From: Streptomyces genisteinicus
GTDB lineage: Bacteria > Actinomycetota > Actinomycetes > Streptomycetales > Streptomycetaceae
Direction of reading: 5' to 3'
Assembly: GCF_014489615.1 (NCBI RefSeq)
Contig: NZ_CP060825.1
Location: 2,211,501 to 2,275,500 of the forward strand
Length of the DNA: 64,000 nucleotides
Shown: piece by piece, positions 9,308-17,560 of the stretch
How positions within the stretch are numbered: position 1 is the stretch's first letter
Layout: each line of letters begins with the position of its first letter
Program-made: the position numbers and the translations under genes
The notes under the pieces: generated by a model
Database searches by the model: none
The model's input: the letters and a program-made list of their open reading frames with translations, nothing else
Told to the model about the DNA's origin: nothing

Positions 9308-10072
9308 TCAGACCGCGGTCAGTTCGCCGCGGAGCAGGGCGCGCGGGCGGGCCGCGAGAGCCTGGTCGTAGCGCCTCAGGAGGAGGCGGGCGATCGCCGG
9401 GTGGGTGCCGAGCGGTTCGGCGGCGATCCACGGCGCCGCCTCCGCGCTGCGGGTGGCGAACAGGCCCGGCGCGGCGAAGTAGGAGGCCACGGCGATGCGG
9501 TGGCGCCCGCGGGCCGTCAGGGCGCGGACCGCCGCGGGGACGGTCGGCGCGAGGGCGGAGGCGTACGCGGCGACGACCGGGACCCGGAGGCGTTCGGAGA
9601 GCAGGGCGGCCGCGTGGCGGGTGTCCTCGGCCGACTCGGGGTCACGGGACCCCGCGGACGCCAGCACCACCGCGGCGCGGCGGCTGCCGTTGTCGTCGTC
9701 CTGCCAGCCGGCCTCGGTGAGGCGGACGGCGAGTGCCTCGGCGAGCAGCGGATGCGGGCCGAGGGGCGCCGCGACGCGGATGTCGGCGCCGGGCACCCGC
9801 GCCGCCGCACGCGGCAGGTCGTGCTTGACGTGGTATCCCCGGCTGAGCAGCAGAGGCACCAGCACGGCGGGAGCGCCGCCCCGTCCGGCGACGTCGTCGA
9901 GGGTGTCGTCGAGCAGCGGCTCGTTCAACTCGATGTGACCGAGGCGGACGTCGAGGCCGGGGCGGAGTTCGCGGACCCGGTCGAGGAGCGCGGTGACGGT
10001 GCGCACGGCGCGCGGGTCGCGGCTGCCGTGGGCGACGGCGACGAGGGAGGGCCGCTGGGTGGTCGGGTGCAT
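9308..10072 (-). CDS. Sirohydrochlorin chelatase / CbiX-type protein
   Basis: 254 aa with the CbiX/SirB signature [12 protein letters not shown] (catalytic His15) and two half-domains; the second has [17 protein letters not shown] and [10 protein letters not shown]. Enzymes of this family insert Fe2+ or Co2+ into sirohydrochlorin. With nirB in the same region, which needs siroheme, ferrochelation for siroheme synthesis is the likely role. Start ATG at 10072; no strong ribosome-binding site is seen, and a short ORF overlaps upstream. Metal specificity cannot be read from the sequence. Confidence 0.88.
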   Translation of the reverse strand: MHPTTQRPSLVAVAHGSRDPRAVRTVTALLDRVRELRPGLDVRLGHIELNEPLLDDTLDDVAGRGGAPAVLVPLLLSRGYHVKHDLPRAAARVPGADIRVAAPLGPHPLLAEALAVRLTEAGWQDDDNGSRRAAVVLASAGSRDPESAEDTRHAAALLSERLRVPVVAAYASALAPTVPAAVRALTARGRHRIAVASYFAAPGLFATRSAEAAPWIAAEPLGTHPAIARLLLRRYDQALAARPRALLRGELTAV

Positions 10073-10233
10073 GCCTGGCGGGTTCCGTTCAGTCGGACGT
10101 GACTCAGCTGGCTGCCGAGCTGAGCGGTGATGCGCGTGAGCAGCTGCGCGGTGGTGTCGAAGTGCGCGGTGCTCTCGCGGGGCGTCGGTGCGGGAAGGGG
10201 CAGGGACTCACGAAGGTGTTCCGGCTCCGTCAT
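9925..10233 (-). other. Possible small ORF upstream of and overlapping the chelatase gene
   Basis: An ATG at 10233 opens a 102-codon frame beginning MTEPEHLRESLPLPAPTPRE. About the first 54 codons (10233-10072) have strong G/C bias at the third position, as in a real gene; after the chelatase start the frame is only a shadow (Ser/Pro/Arg-rich). It may be a small gene or leader translated into the chelatase, or the N-terminal remnant of a frameshifted gene. Function not recognised. Confidence 0.25.
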
Positions 10234-10358
10234 GACCCGATGGTGGCGGGCGCAGGTTGCCTCCTTGTTGCGCGAGGGTGACGGCGGTTTTCGCCGCGCT
10301 CACATCCCGGTGTTCTCCGGTGGGGCCTTCGCCGGATGCGGTGCCGGGGCGGGAACGC

Positions 10359-11099
10359 TCACCGCCCCCCGTCCGCGGCCGGGGCCGCGGTGGCCAGCCA
10401 CACCCGCAGCGGGCCGACCGGGACCAGTCCGTGGCGGGTCGCGGCGGCCAGGTCGTCGCCGTGCTCGTAGCCGACCACCGGGACGCCCGGCCACATCCGG
10501 CTCACCGCCGCGAGGCAGCCCGCCCAGGCGGCGTCGGGATCGGCGCCGTCCGCGGTGAAGAGGTTGGAGACGCCGGCGGCGGTGCCGTCCGCCGTGACCA
10601 CGGCACCGGCGACCGGCGCTCCGGACGGGCCGCGGGCCGTGAGGACGGCGGTGTCCGCGTCGCGCAGCAGCTCGGGACGGAAGAGCCCGGCGAGGCCCTC
10701 GCCGCCGTCCCAGGCGTCCGCCCAGACGGCGAGTTCGCGGGCCGTCGCCACCCGCTCCCACCGGGATCCCGCCGGCGCGGGACGGGCCGGTCCGTCCGCG
10801 GGCCGGTGCAGCCAGCGCGCCTCGAAGAGCACCTCGAATCCGGCCGGCCCGAGGTCGAGGGCGGCGAAACTGTCCTTGACCGAGGCCCCCGGGGCGGCCG
10901 TGTCGGTGCGGGCGAGGAGGTCCGCCGCGGACGCGCCGCGGGTCAGCGTCACCGCGTCCGGGTAGAGCGGCGGCGTCCGGCGGGCACTGGTCCAGGCGTC
11001 CGGGGCGAAGCTCCCGGACGTGCCGTGGGCCAGGCACATCGTGTGGCACCACCGGGCGTTGTTGCGGGCGGCGAGCTCCACCCTGTCGTCCCTCGTCAT
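10359..11099 (-). CDS. GNAT-like N-acetyltransferase family protein
   Basis: 246 aa. The C-terminal half resembles a GNAT fold: GAVVTADGTAAGVSNLFT (strands 4-5), a helix with AWAGCLAAVSRMWPGVPVVGYE, then GLVPVGPLRVWL at the end. The N-terminal half (MTRDDRVELAARNNARWCHT) is common to a Streptomyces family of uncharacterised acetyltransferase-like proteins. The acetyl-CoA loop is not classical, so activity is uncertain. It is divergent from the DUF218 gene at 11177. Confidence 0.6.
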   Translation of the reverse strand: MTRDDRVELAARNNARWCHTMCLAHGTSGSFAPDAWTSARRTPPLYPDAVTLTRGASAADLLARTDTAAPGASVKDSFAALDLGPAGFEVLFEARWLHRPADGPARPAPAGSRWERVATARELAVWADAWDGGEGLAGLFRPELLRDADTAVLTARGPSGAPVAGAVVTADGTAAGVSNLFTADGADPDAAWAGCLAAVSRMWPGVPVVGYEHGDDLAAATRHGLVPVGPLRVWLATAAPAADGGR

Positions 11100-11176
11100 G
11101 GGCGCATCCTGCCAACCGGCACACGGGCGCCGCGAACCTTTTCCGGCCCCGGGACGTCTGTCCGGGGGGAGGGATC

Positions 11177-11860
11177 ATGCATCGGATGCGCGAGTGGTGG
11201 TCGGCGGGCGGGGCGCGCCGCAGACGGCGTGTGACGCAGGCGGTGATGGCGGGGTGCGTGCTGGGGCTGCTGCCGGCGACCTGGACGCACGCCGTCGCCG
11301 ACAGCAGGGTGCGCACGGTGGCGGAGGCGCCCGCGCACGGGGTGGCCGTGGTGTTCGGCGCGGGGCTGCGGGACGGCCGGCCGACCCCGTATCTCGCGCA
11401 CCGCCTCGACGCGGCCGCCGAGCTGTACCGGACGGGCAAGGTCAGGGTCGTGCTGGTGACCGGCGACAACAGCCGCGTCGAGTACGACGAGCCGGACGCC
11501 ATGCGCGGCTATCTCACGGGGCTGGGCGTGCCGGACGACAGGATCGTCAGCGACTACGCGGGATTCGACACATGGGACTCGTGCGCGCGGGCGCGCAGGA
11601 TCTTCGGCGTGGAGCGGGCGGTGCTGGTGACCCAGGGCTTCCACATCCGGCGGGCCGTCGCGCTGTGCCGGTCCGCCGGCATCGACGCGTACGGCGTCGC
11701 GGTGGCCGAGCCGCACGACGTGACCTGGTACTACGGCGGTGTGCGGGAGCTGTTCGCGGCGGGCAAGGCGTCCCTGGACGCCGCCCTCCGCCCCGACCCG
11801 CGGTTCCTCGGCGACCGGGAGACCGGCGTCCACGAGGCCCTGGCGGCCGAGGGCCGTTGA
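11177..11860 (+). CDS. YdcF/SanA-like DUF218 membrane protein
   Basis: 227 aa with an Arg-rich N-terminus and one transmembrane segment (about 20-38), then an extracytoplasmic DUF218 domain: VAVVFGAGLRDGRPTPYLAHRLDAA, VLVTGDNS, the acidic EPDAMRGYL and LVTQGFHIRRAVALCRSAGI. The family includes E. coli SanA, implicated in envelope barrier function and vancomycin exclusion; the biochemical role is not settled. A GGGAGGG ribosome-binding site sits before ATG 11177. Confidence 0.82.
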   Translation: MHRMREWWSAGGARRRRRVTQAVMAGCVLGLLPATWTHAVADSRVRTVAEAPAHGVAVVFGAGLRDGRPTPYLAHRLDAAAELYRTGKVRVVLVTGDNSRVEYDEPDAMRGYLTGLGVPDDRIVSDYAGFDTWDSCARARRIFGVERAVLVTQGFHIRRAVALCRSAGIDAYGVAVAEPHDVTWYYGGVRELFAAGKASLDAALRPDPRFLGDRETGVHEALAAEGR

Positions 11861-12031
11861 CCGCGGACCCGCGGACCCGTGGACCGCGTGTGACGCGAGC
11901 GGGCTGCGGGAGCGGGGCGTGCGGGGTACGCGCGGCCGGTCCGGTGCGCCCCGGACCGGCCCGCCGAGGGCGCAAGGTGCACGCGGACGACCGGCACGGC
12001 ACGCTCGCTTACGGGCGCGCGGCAGGCGACA

Positions 12032-12622
12032 GTGAGCCGCATGAACAAAGACGTGGCAGTGCTGCTCGCCCGGCATGCGGAGGCTCTCGACCTGTTCACC
12101 GCACGGGTGCACGCCGTCCGGGCGGACCAGTGGGACGACCCGACGCCGTGCACCGACTGGTCCGTACGCGATCTCGTCAACCACCTCACCGCCGAACAGC
12201 TGTGGGTGCCCGCCCTGGTGACCGACGGATCGGCCCCGGACGACGTGGGCGACGCCTTCGACGGCGACGTGCTCGGCGACCGGCCCGGCGTCACCTGGGA
12301 CGCGGCCGCGCGGGCGGCGCGGAACGCGTTCGCGGCCGAGGGCGCGCTGGAGCGGACCGTCGTGCTGTCCTACGGGCCGGCCCCGGCCGTCGCGTACTGC
12401 TCCCAGATGACGGCGGACGCGGTGGTGCACGCCTGGGACCTGTCCCGGGCGATCGGCGCGCCGGAGCACCTCCCCCACGACCTGGTCGCCTTCGCGCTGG
12501 ACGAGGTGACGCCGTACGCGGACGACCTCGCGGGCACGGGCCTGTTCGCCCCGCCCGTCGAACCGCCGCCGGCCGACACCCCGCAGTCCCGCCTGCTGGC
12601 CATGCTCGGCCGCCGCGGCTGA
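12032..12622 (+). CDS. TIGR03086-type maleylpyruvate isomerase-fold protein
   Basis: About 196 aa, start GTG 12032 (or ATG 12041, three codons in). Features of the DinB-like/mycothiol-dependent maleylpyruvate isomerase N-terminal fold: VRADQWDDPTPCTDWSVRDL with the first His in VNHLT, and a later DAVVHAWDLSRAIG. These four-helix proteins bind a divalent metal and often use mycothiol, the actinobacterial thiol. Substrate unknown; the gene stands alone. Confidence 0.8.
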   Translation: MSRMNKDVAVLLARHAEALDLFTARVHAVRADQWDDPTPCTDWSVRDLVNHLTAEQLWVPALVTDGSAPDDVGDAFDGDVLGDRPGVTWDAAARAARNAFAAEGALERTVVLSYGPAPAVAYCSQMTADAVVHAWDLSRAIGAPEHLPHDLVAFALDEVTPYADDLAGTGLFAPPVEPPPADTPQSRLLAMLGRRG

Positions 12623-12775
12623 CCGGGGCGACGAGCCACCCGCCGCAGGCCGGCCGGGGACGCCCCGCGCCGGGGACGGCCGGGCGACCCGCCGCAGGCC
12701 GCGCCGCGTGCCGTGACCGCGCCGCGCCCCCTCACCGGGCGGCGCGGCACACACGGAGGGGCGCGTACCGCGCCC

Positions 12776-12813
12776 GTAATGCGCGGCGTGCGCCGGCGTA
12801 ACACGGCTGTTCC
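12776..12813 (+). promoter_or_regulatory. Candidate GlnR-type box before nasA
   Basis: Pentamers spaced by 6 bases: GTAAT (12776)-n6-CGTGC-n6-GTAAC (12798)-n6-GTTCC, ending 11 bases before the nasA start. The two a-type half sites (GTAAT, GTAAC) fit the actinobacterial GlnR consensus gTnAc; the b-type sites (GaAAc) match poorly. nasA is a known GlnR target in S. coelicolor as I recall. Confidence 0.4.
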
Positions 12814-12824
12814 ACGCTGGCACC

Positions 12825-14963
12825 ATGCGCGACGAGACCATCGACACCCACTGCCCCTACTGCGCCCTGCAGTGCGGCATGAAGCTGCGCGCCGCCGCGG
12901 ACCCGGCGGACGGCACCGAACGGACCGTCGAGGTGGTGGAGCGCACCGAGTTCCCCGTGAACCGGGGCGCGCTGTGCGGCAAGGGCCGCACGGCGCCCGC
13001 TGTTCTCTCCTCCCGGGTGCGCCTGACCGGGCCGCTCGTCCGATCCCACGCCACCGGCAGGCTCGAGGAGGCCACCTGGGAGGAGGCACTGCGTACGATC
13101 GCCGACGGTCTGGGCCGCACCCGCGCCGAGCACGGCGCCGACGCGGTGGGCGTCTTCGGCGGCGGCGGACTGACCAACGAGAAGGCGTACACGCTCGGCA
13201 AGTTCGCGCGGGTCGCGCTCGGCACCTCGCAGATCGACTACAACGGCCGCTTCTGCATGTCGTCGGCGGCCGCCGCGCACACCAGGGCGTTCGGCCTGGA
13301 CCGCGGCCTGCCGTTCCCGCTGGAGGACATCCCGCGGACCGGCTGCGTGATCCTGGTCGGCTCCAACCTCGCCGAGACCATGCCGCCCGCGCTGCGCTAC
13401 CTCACCGAGCTGAAGGAGAACGGGGGCACGCTGATCGTCGTCGACCCGCGCCGCACCCGGACGGCCGAGCAGGCCGACCTGCACCTCGCGCCGCGGCCCG
13501 GCACCGACCTGGCGCTCGCCCTGGGGCTGCTGCACATCGTGGTCGCCGAGGGGCGCACCGACGACGCCTTCGTCGAGGACCGGACGACCGGCTGGCCCGA
13601 GGCGCGCGCCGCCGCCATGGCGCACTGGCCGGAGCTGGTCGAGCGGATCACCGGTGTCGGCGTGCCCCAGCTCCGCGAGGCCGTGCGGATGTTCTGCGAC
13701 GCCCCGACGGGCATGGTGCTGACCGCGCGCGGCCCCGAGCAGCAGTCCAAGGGCACCGACACGGTCGGCGCGTGGATCAACCTCTGCCTGGCGACGGGCC
13801 GTGCGGGCCGGCCGCTGTCCGGGTACGGCTGCCTCACGGGCCAGGGCAACGGGCAGGGCGGCCGCGAGCACGGGCAGAAGGCGGACCAGCTCCCCGGCTA
13901 CCGCAAGCTGGACGACCCGGCGGCCCGGGCGCACGTGGCCGAGGTCTGGGGCGTGCCGCCCGAGTCGCTGCCGGGCCCCGGGCGCAGCGCGTACGAACTG
14001 CTGGACGCGCTCGGCCGGGACGTGCGGTCGCTGCTGCTGATGGGCTCCAACCCGGTGGTCTCCGCGCCGCGCGCGGCCCACATCGAGGAGCGGCTGAGGT
14101 CGCTGGACTTCCTGGCCGTCGCGGACGTCGTCCTGTCGGAGACCGCGGCCCTGGCCGACGTGGTGCTGCCGGTGACCCAGTGGGCCGAGGAGACCGGCAC
14201 CATGACCAACCTGGAGGGGCGGGTGCTGCTGCGCCGCAGGGCGCTGACCCCGCCGGAGGGGGTGCGCAGCGACCTGGAGGTGCTGCACGCGCTGGCCGGG
14301 CTGCTGGGCCACGAGAAGGGCTTCCCCACCGACGCGGAAGAGGTCTTCGAGGAGCTGCGGAGGGCGTCCGCGGGCGGCCCGGCCGACTACTCGGGCATCA
14401 CCTACCGCAGGATCGCGGAGGAGGACGGGGTGTTCTGGCCCTGCCCCGGCACGGCGGACGACGGGCCGGTCCATCCGGGGACGCCGCGGCTCTTCCTGGA
14501 CCGCTTCGCGACGCCGGACGGCCTCGCCCGCTTCGTGCCGGTGACCCACCGGCCCGCCGCGGAGGAGCCGGACGCCGAGTACCCGGTGCTGCTGACGACG
14601 GGCCGGGTGGTGGCGCAGTACCAGTCGGGGGCGCAGACCCGCAGGGTCGGCGAGCTGACCGCCGCGGCGCCCGGTCCGTTCGTGGAGCTGCACCCGCAGA
14701 TGGCGGAGCGCCTGGGTGTGGCGGAGGGCGACCCGGTGGCCGTGGTCTCGCGCCGCGGGCGGGCCGAGGGGCCGGCCCGGGTGACCAACGGGATCCGGCC
14801 GGACACGGTGTTCATGCCGTTCCACTGGCCGGGCGCGGGGCGCGTCAACTCGGTGACCAATCCGGCGCTGGACCCGACCTCGAGGATGCCCGAGTTCAAG
14901 GTGTGCGCGGTGCGGGTGGAGGCGGCGGCCCCGGGAGCGGGCGCGGGGGCGGGGGCGGAGTGA
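12825..14963 (+). CDS. nasA: Assimilatory nitrate reductase catalytic subunit (molybdopterin, 4Fe-4S)
   Basis: 712-aa bis-MGD oxidoreductase reducing nitrate to nitrite in the cytoplasm. The N-terminal 4Fe-4S cluster ligands are Cys10, Cys13, Cys17 and Cys51 (HCPYCALQCGMKL, ALCGKGR). Molybdopterin domain motifs include GRFCMSSAA, GSNLAETMPP, GQGNGQGGREHGQKADQLPGY and the C-terminal dinucleotide-binding region with LTTGRVVAQYQSGAQTRR. No Tat signal, so it is cytoplasmic and assimilatory. No dedicated reductase subunit is adjacent; the NirB-like flavoprotein at 19903 is a candidate donor. Start ATG 12825 has no clear ribosome-binding site. Confidence 0.93.
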   Translation: MRDETIDTHCPYCALQCGMKLRAAADPADGTERTVEVVERTEFPVNRGALCGKGRTAPAVLSSRVRLTGPLVRSHATGRLEEATWEEALRTIADGLGRTRAEHGADAVGVFGGGGLTNEKAYTLGKFARVALGTSQIDYNGRFCMSSAAAAHTRAFGLDRGLPFPLEDIPRTGCVILVGSNLAETMPPALRYLTELKENGGTLIVVDPRRTRTAEQADLHLAPRPGTDLALALGLLHIVVAEGRTDDAFVEDRTTGWPEARAAAMAHWPELVERITGVGVPQLREAVRMFCDAPTGMVLTARGPEQQSKGTDTVGAWINLCLATGRAGRPLSGYGCLTGQGNGQGGREHGQKADQLPGYRKLDDPAARAHVAEVWGVPPESLPGPGRSAYELLDALGRDVRSLLLMGSNPVVSAPRAAHIEERLRSLDFLAVADVVLSETAALADVVLPVTQWAEETGTMTNLEGRVLLRRRALTPPEGVRSDLEVLHALAGLLGHEKGFPTDAEEVFEELRRASAGGPADYSGITYRRIAEEDGVFWPCPGTADDGPVHPGTPRLFLDRFATPDGLARFVPVTHRPAAEEPDAEYPVLLTTGRVVAQYQSGAQTRRVGELTAAAPGPFVELHPQMAERLGVAEGDPVAVVSRRGRAEGPARVTNGIRPDTVFMPFHWPGAGRVNSVTNPALDPTSRMPEFKVCAVRVEAAAPGAGAGAGAE

Positions 14964-15022
14964 CCGGCGGGCACGGGGCGCGGGGACGGCCGGGCGGCAG
15001 CGGCGACTGCGCCCCCGGGCGC

Positions 15023-15044
15023 GGGCGCGGGGTGACCCGCGCCC
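15023..15044. terminator. Hairpin between convergent nasA and gamma-glutamylcyclotransferase genes
   Basis: Perfect 9-bp stem (15023-15031 with 15036-15044), GTGA loop, placed between the two converging stop codons. Confidence 0.55.
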
Positions 15045-15048
15045 CCGG

Positions 15049-15486
15049 TCATGCCGGGCCGGGAGTGCGGGCGACCCAGTCGCCGCCCGGGATCGGCGCC
15101 CCGTCCGCGGCCAGTTCGCGGGCGACACCGGCGGCGGCCAGGTACACCCAGGCCCGCTGCGGGGTGCCGTCCTCGCGGACGACCTCGCGGACGACCCGTT
15201 CGTAGAGGTTGCGCGGGTGGCCGGGCGCGATGTGCTCCTCCAGCTCGTCGAGGGTGCGCAGCAGCCCGGCGTGCTCCCCCGGCGCGGCCGTGACCACGGT
15301 GCCCGCGACACGGCCCGGACCGGCCGGGTCGTCCACGGCGTACGGATAGCCGGGGCCCTCGTAGAGCAGCGCTCCGTGCAGGACGGCGTCCCGTTCGCCG
15401 GCGGTGCGGCCGGCGAGGAACAGCGCGTGGTTGCGCTCGCCCGGACGGAGCGTGCCGTAGACGAAGAACGGGAGCTCGACGGTCAC
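15049..15486 (-). CDS. Gamma-glutamylcyclotransferase-fold (GGACT/AIG2-like) protein
   Basis: 145 aa from GTG 15486, which overlaps the cutA stop as GTGA, so it is translationally coupled. The family hallmark FFVYGTLRPGERNHALF is at the N-terminus, followed by GALLYEGPGYPYAV and the acidic catalytic region LRTLDELEEH. These small enzymes cyclise gamma-glutamyl peptides or amines to 5-oxoproline. A longer upstream frame is only cutA antiframe; the chosen start puts the conserved first strand at residue 5, as in the family. Confidence 0.85.
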   Translation of the reverse strand: MTVELPFFVYGTLRPGERNHALFLAGRTAGERDAVLHGALLYEGPGYPYAVDDPAGPGRVAGTVVTAAPGEHAGLLRTLDELEEHIAPGHPRNLYERVVREVVREDGTPQRAWVYLAAAGVARELAADGAPIPGGDWVARTPGPA

Positions 15487-15824
15487 GGCGCCGTGGTCTC
15501 CGCCCGCACCCAGTCCGCGTAGGCGGCGGCCGCACGGACCGCCGGCACGGCGATGATCTCCGGGGTGTCGTAGTCGTGCGCGGCGGTCAGATGCGCTTCG
15601 AGCGCGTCGTAGCGTGCGGGGGTCGTCTTGAAAACGACCTGCCACTCCTCGGCGGTCTCGATGGCCTGCTGCCAGTGGTACACGGAGGTCACCGGAGCGG
15701 AGATCTGCGCGCAGGCGGCGAGCCGGGCCTCGACGGCCCCCTGGGCCAGGGCGCGCGCCTTCTCGGCACTGTCGGTGGTGGTGGTCACGGTCAGCAGCGG
15801 CGGCGCGGCGGGTCCTCGCTCCAC
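15483..15824 (-). CDS. cutA: CutA1 divalent-cation tolerance protein
   Basis: 113 aa from GTG 15824, preceded by a strong GAAGGAG site 8 bases upstream; the longer open frame to 15971 is Pro/Arg-rich and unlike CutA. The family core is complete: LLTVTTTTDSAEKARALAQG, AACAQISAPVTSVYHW, WQVVFKTTPARYDALEAHL, and DTPEIIAVPAV. CutA1 forms very stable trimers of ferredoxin-like folds; its role in metal tolerance is debated. Coupled to the downstream cyclotransferase gene. Confidence 0.92.
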   Translation of the reverse strand: MERGPAAPPLLTVTTTTDSAEKARALAQGAVEARLAACAQISAPVTSVYHWQQAIETAEEWQVVFKTTPARYDALEAHLTAAHDYDTPEIIAVPAVRAAAAYADWVRAETTAP

Positions 15825-15984
15825 GGCAGGGGCTCCTTCGTCGGCGTCTGGCGGGGCGGGCGCGGCCCCTCGCGCAACCGTACGCGCCGGCGCCCGGCCC
15901 GCCGGCCGCCCCGGCGGCGCCCCGGGGCCGTCCTGCCCGCCGCGCGGGGCCGGGCCGCCCCGGGACCGCATCCGGGTTCGCGGC

Positions 15985-16584
15985 TCAACTCCCGTACGGG
16001 TGGACCTCCTTGGCGCTCCGCAGGGCCGCAGCCCACCAGGCCACCTGGTCGAGCATCGTCTTGGCGGCGGCGTCGGGTCCCGCCGGGTCGCGGTGGTTGC
16101 CCTCGTCGTCGAAGTGCGCGCCCGCGTTGTGGAAGGAGACGGTGTCGCGCACGGTCACGGCGTGCAGCTCGGCGAAGACCTGCCGCAGCTGCTCGACCGC
16201 GCGGAGCCCGCCGGACATCCCCCCGTACGAGACGAAGCCGACCGGCTTCGCCTGCCACTCGCCGTAGTGCCAGTCGATCAGGGTCTTGAGCACGGCGGGG
16301 AAGGAGTGGTTGTACTCGGGCGTGAGGACGACGTACGCGTCGGCCGCGTCCAGGACCGGGGTGACCTTGTCGAGCGCGGCCCGCGCCCAGGGCGACGGCC
16401 GGTGGGAGAGGGCGCTCGGGAGCTCGGCCTCGCCGAGGTCGATGTAGTCGGTCTCGAAGTCCTCGCGCAGCCGTGCGCGGGAGAGGAACCAGTCGGCCAC
16501 GACGGGACCGAACCGGCCCTCGCGGTTGCTGGCGAGGACGACGGCGAGCTTCAGCGGCGCCTGTGCAGGCGTGGTGGTGTCCAT
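15985..16584 (-). CDS. NADPH-dependent FMN reductase, SoxR-regulon type
   Basis: 199-aa flavodoxin-like reductase: FMN phosphate loop VVLASNREGRFGPVV (16-30), VVLTPEYNHSFPAVLKTLIDW in the middle, and GFVSYGGMSGGLRAVEQLR. Such proteins reduce FMN or quinones with NADPH. The promoter holds a perfect SoxR box in a 19-bp -35/-10 spacer, and the predicted transcription start coincides with ATG 16584, so the mRNA is probably leaderless. An orthologous FMN reductase (SCO2478) is a SoxR target in S. coelicolor as I recall, induced by redox-active compounds such as actinorhodin. Confidence 0.9.
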   Translation of the reverse strand: MDTTTPAQAPLKLAVVLASNREGRFGPVVADWFLSRARLREDFETDYIDLGEAELPSALSHRPSPWARAALDKVTPVLDAADAYVVLTPEYNHSFPAVLKTLIDWHYGEWQAKPVGFVSYGGMSGGLRAVEQLRQVFAELHAVTVRDTVSFHNAGAHFDDEGNHRDPAGPDAAAKTMLDQVAWWAAALRSAKEVHPYGS

Positions 16585-16591
16585 GCCGAAG

Positions 16592-16622
16592 ACTCTCCGA
16601 CCTCAAGCCCACTTGAGGTCAA
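16592..16622 (-). promoter_or_regulatory. SoxR-box promoter of the FMN reductase gene
   Basis: On the minus strand, -35 TTGACC (16622-16617), a 19-bp spacer, then -10-like GAGAGT (16597-16592). The spacer region carries the inverted repeat gacctcaag-ccca-cttgaggtc (16599-16620). Its 18-bp core CCTCAAGCCCACTTGAGG matches the SoxR consensus CCTCAAGTTAACTTGAGG in all 14 arm positions. A 19-bp spacer is the hallmark of MerR-family activated promoters. Confidence 0.85.
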
Positions 16623-16768
16623 GCCCGGATGCGCGACCGTCATGCCGTCACGGCGGGTCACCCGTTCGCCGCGCGGCGTGCGACACGCCGACCGGCGCCC
16701 GCACCAAGCCTCTGACCTGCGAGAACCGCACCTGTCCAGCGTGACACGCGGCGAGGCGCCGACAGAAT

Positions 16769-16783
16769 CTGATGAATCATCAG
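16769..16783. promoter_or_regulatory. 15-bp palindrome before the secreted-protein gene
   Basis: CTGATGA-a-TCATCAG, perfect 7+1+7, 73 bases before the start at 16856. It stands out as A/T-rich within GC-rich surroundings and is a candidate operator; the binding protein is unknown. Confidence 0.35.
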
Positions 16784-16855
16784 CAGGCATGGGGCGCGGT
16801 TCGGCTCTTATCTCGAAGCAGACGCACCTCGCACCACCCGCTCCCGGAGGACCCC

Positions 16856-17359
16856 ATGCGCACCACCGTCCGCCTGCTGACCGGCGCCGCGCTGACCATG
16901 GCCGCGATAGGTCTGGGCACCCCGGCGACCCACGCCGGCGACTTCGGCACGCTCGAGATCTACCCGCAGACCGCCGCCCCCGGCGACACGGTCGCCGTCA
17001 GCACGGAGGCGTGCGGCAAGCGCGGGCACGGCGTCGGCGACGCCAGCTCGCTCGGCGCGGGCGAGTTCAAGCTGTGGCCCGGCACCCACAAGGAGACCGT
17101 GGTCGGCGAGTTCACCGTGCCCGACGACGCCCGGTCCGGGACGTACGGGATCGGCGTGCTCTGCAAGAACGGCAAGGAGGCCACCGGCGACGTGACGATC
17201 CGTCACCACCGGCCGAGCGGCCATGTGAAGACCGGAGTCGGCGGCAGCGTCGGCCCGGACACCACCCAGATCGCGGCGGGCGCGGGCGTACTGGCCGCTG
17301 CCGCCGTCGGCGGGACCCTGCTCCTGCGTCGCCGGGCGAGCGGCGCGCAGGGCAGCTGA
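16856..17359 (+). CDS. Secreted, C-terminally membrane-anchored hypothetical protein (possible sortase substrate)
   Basis: 167 aa from ATG 16856, with GGAGG 5 bases upstream. Signal peptide 1-27 (MRTTVRLLTGAALTMAAIGL, cut after ATHA). The mature domain is an Ig-like fold of about 90 residues (LEIYPQTAAPGDTVAVSTEACG ... SGTYGIGVLCKNG) with two cysteines that may form a disulphide. The tail has GSVGPDTTQ, a hydrophobic stretch AAGAGVLAAAAVGGTLLL and RRR, the layout of a cell-wall sorting signal but without LPXTG or LAXTG. A class F sortase gene follows 201 bases downstream. Confidence 0.75.
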   Translation: MRTTVRLLTGAALTMAAIGLGTPATHAGDFGTLEIYPQTAAPGDTVAVSTEACGKRGHGVGDASSLGAGEFKLWPGTHKETVVGEFTVPDDARSGTYGIGVLCKNGKEATGDVTIRHHRPSGHVKTGVGGSVGPDTTQIAAGAGVLAAAAVGGTLLLRRRASGAQGS

Positions 17360-17560
17360 CGGGGGCGGCCGAGGCCGCTCCCGTACCGCCTGAGCCCCCG
17401 CTCCCGCCAGGTCCCGAGCCGGCGGGGGCGGGGTGCAGTCCGTTCCCGGGCGCGGCCCTCCGCGCGGCGCGTCCGCGCGACGGTGCGCCGGCACCCTTGC
17501 CGCCGCGCGGCCCGCACCCGCACCCGCACCCGGGATTCCGGGGGAGAACCGGAGACGAAC

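Noticed and set aside
5959..9720. A 1253-codon plus-strand open frame
   Set aside because: Runs opposite dnaG, the FAD reductase and dgt, each with strong catalytic motifs.
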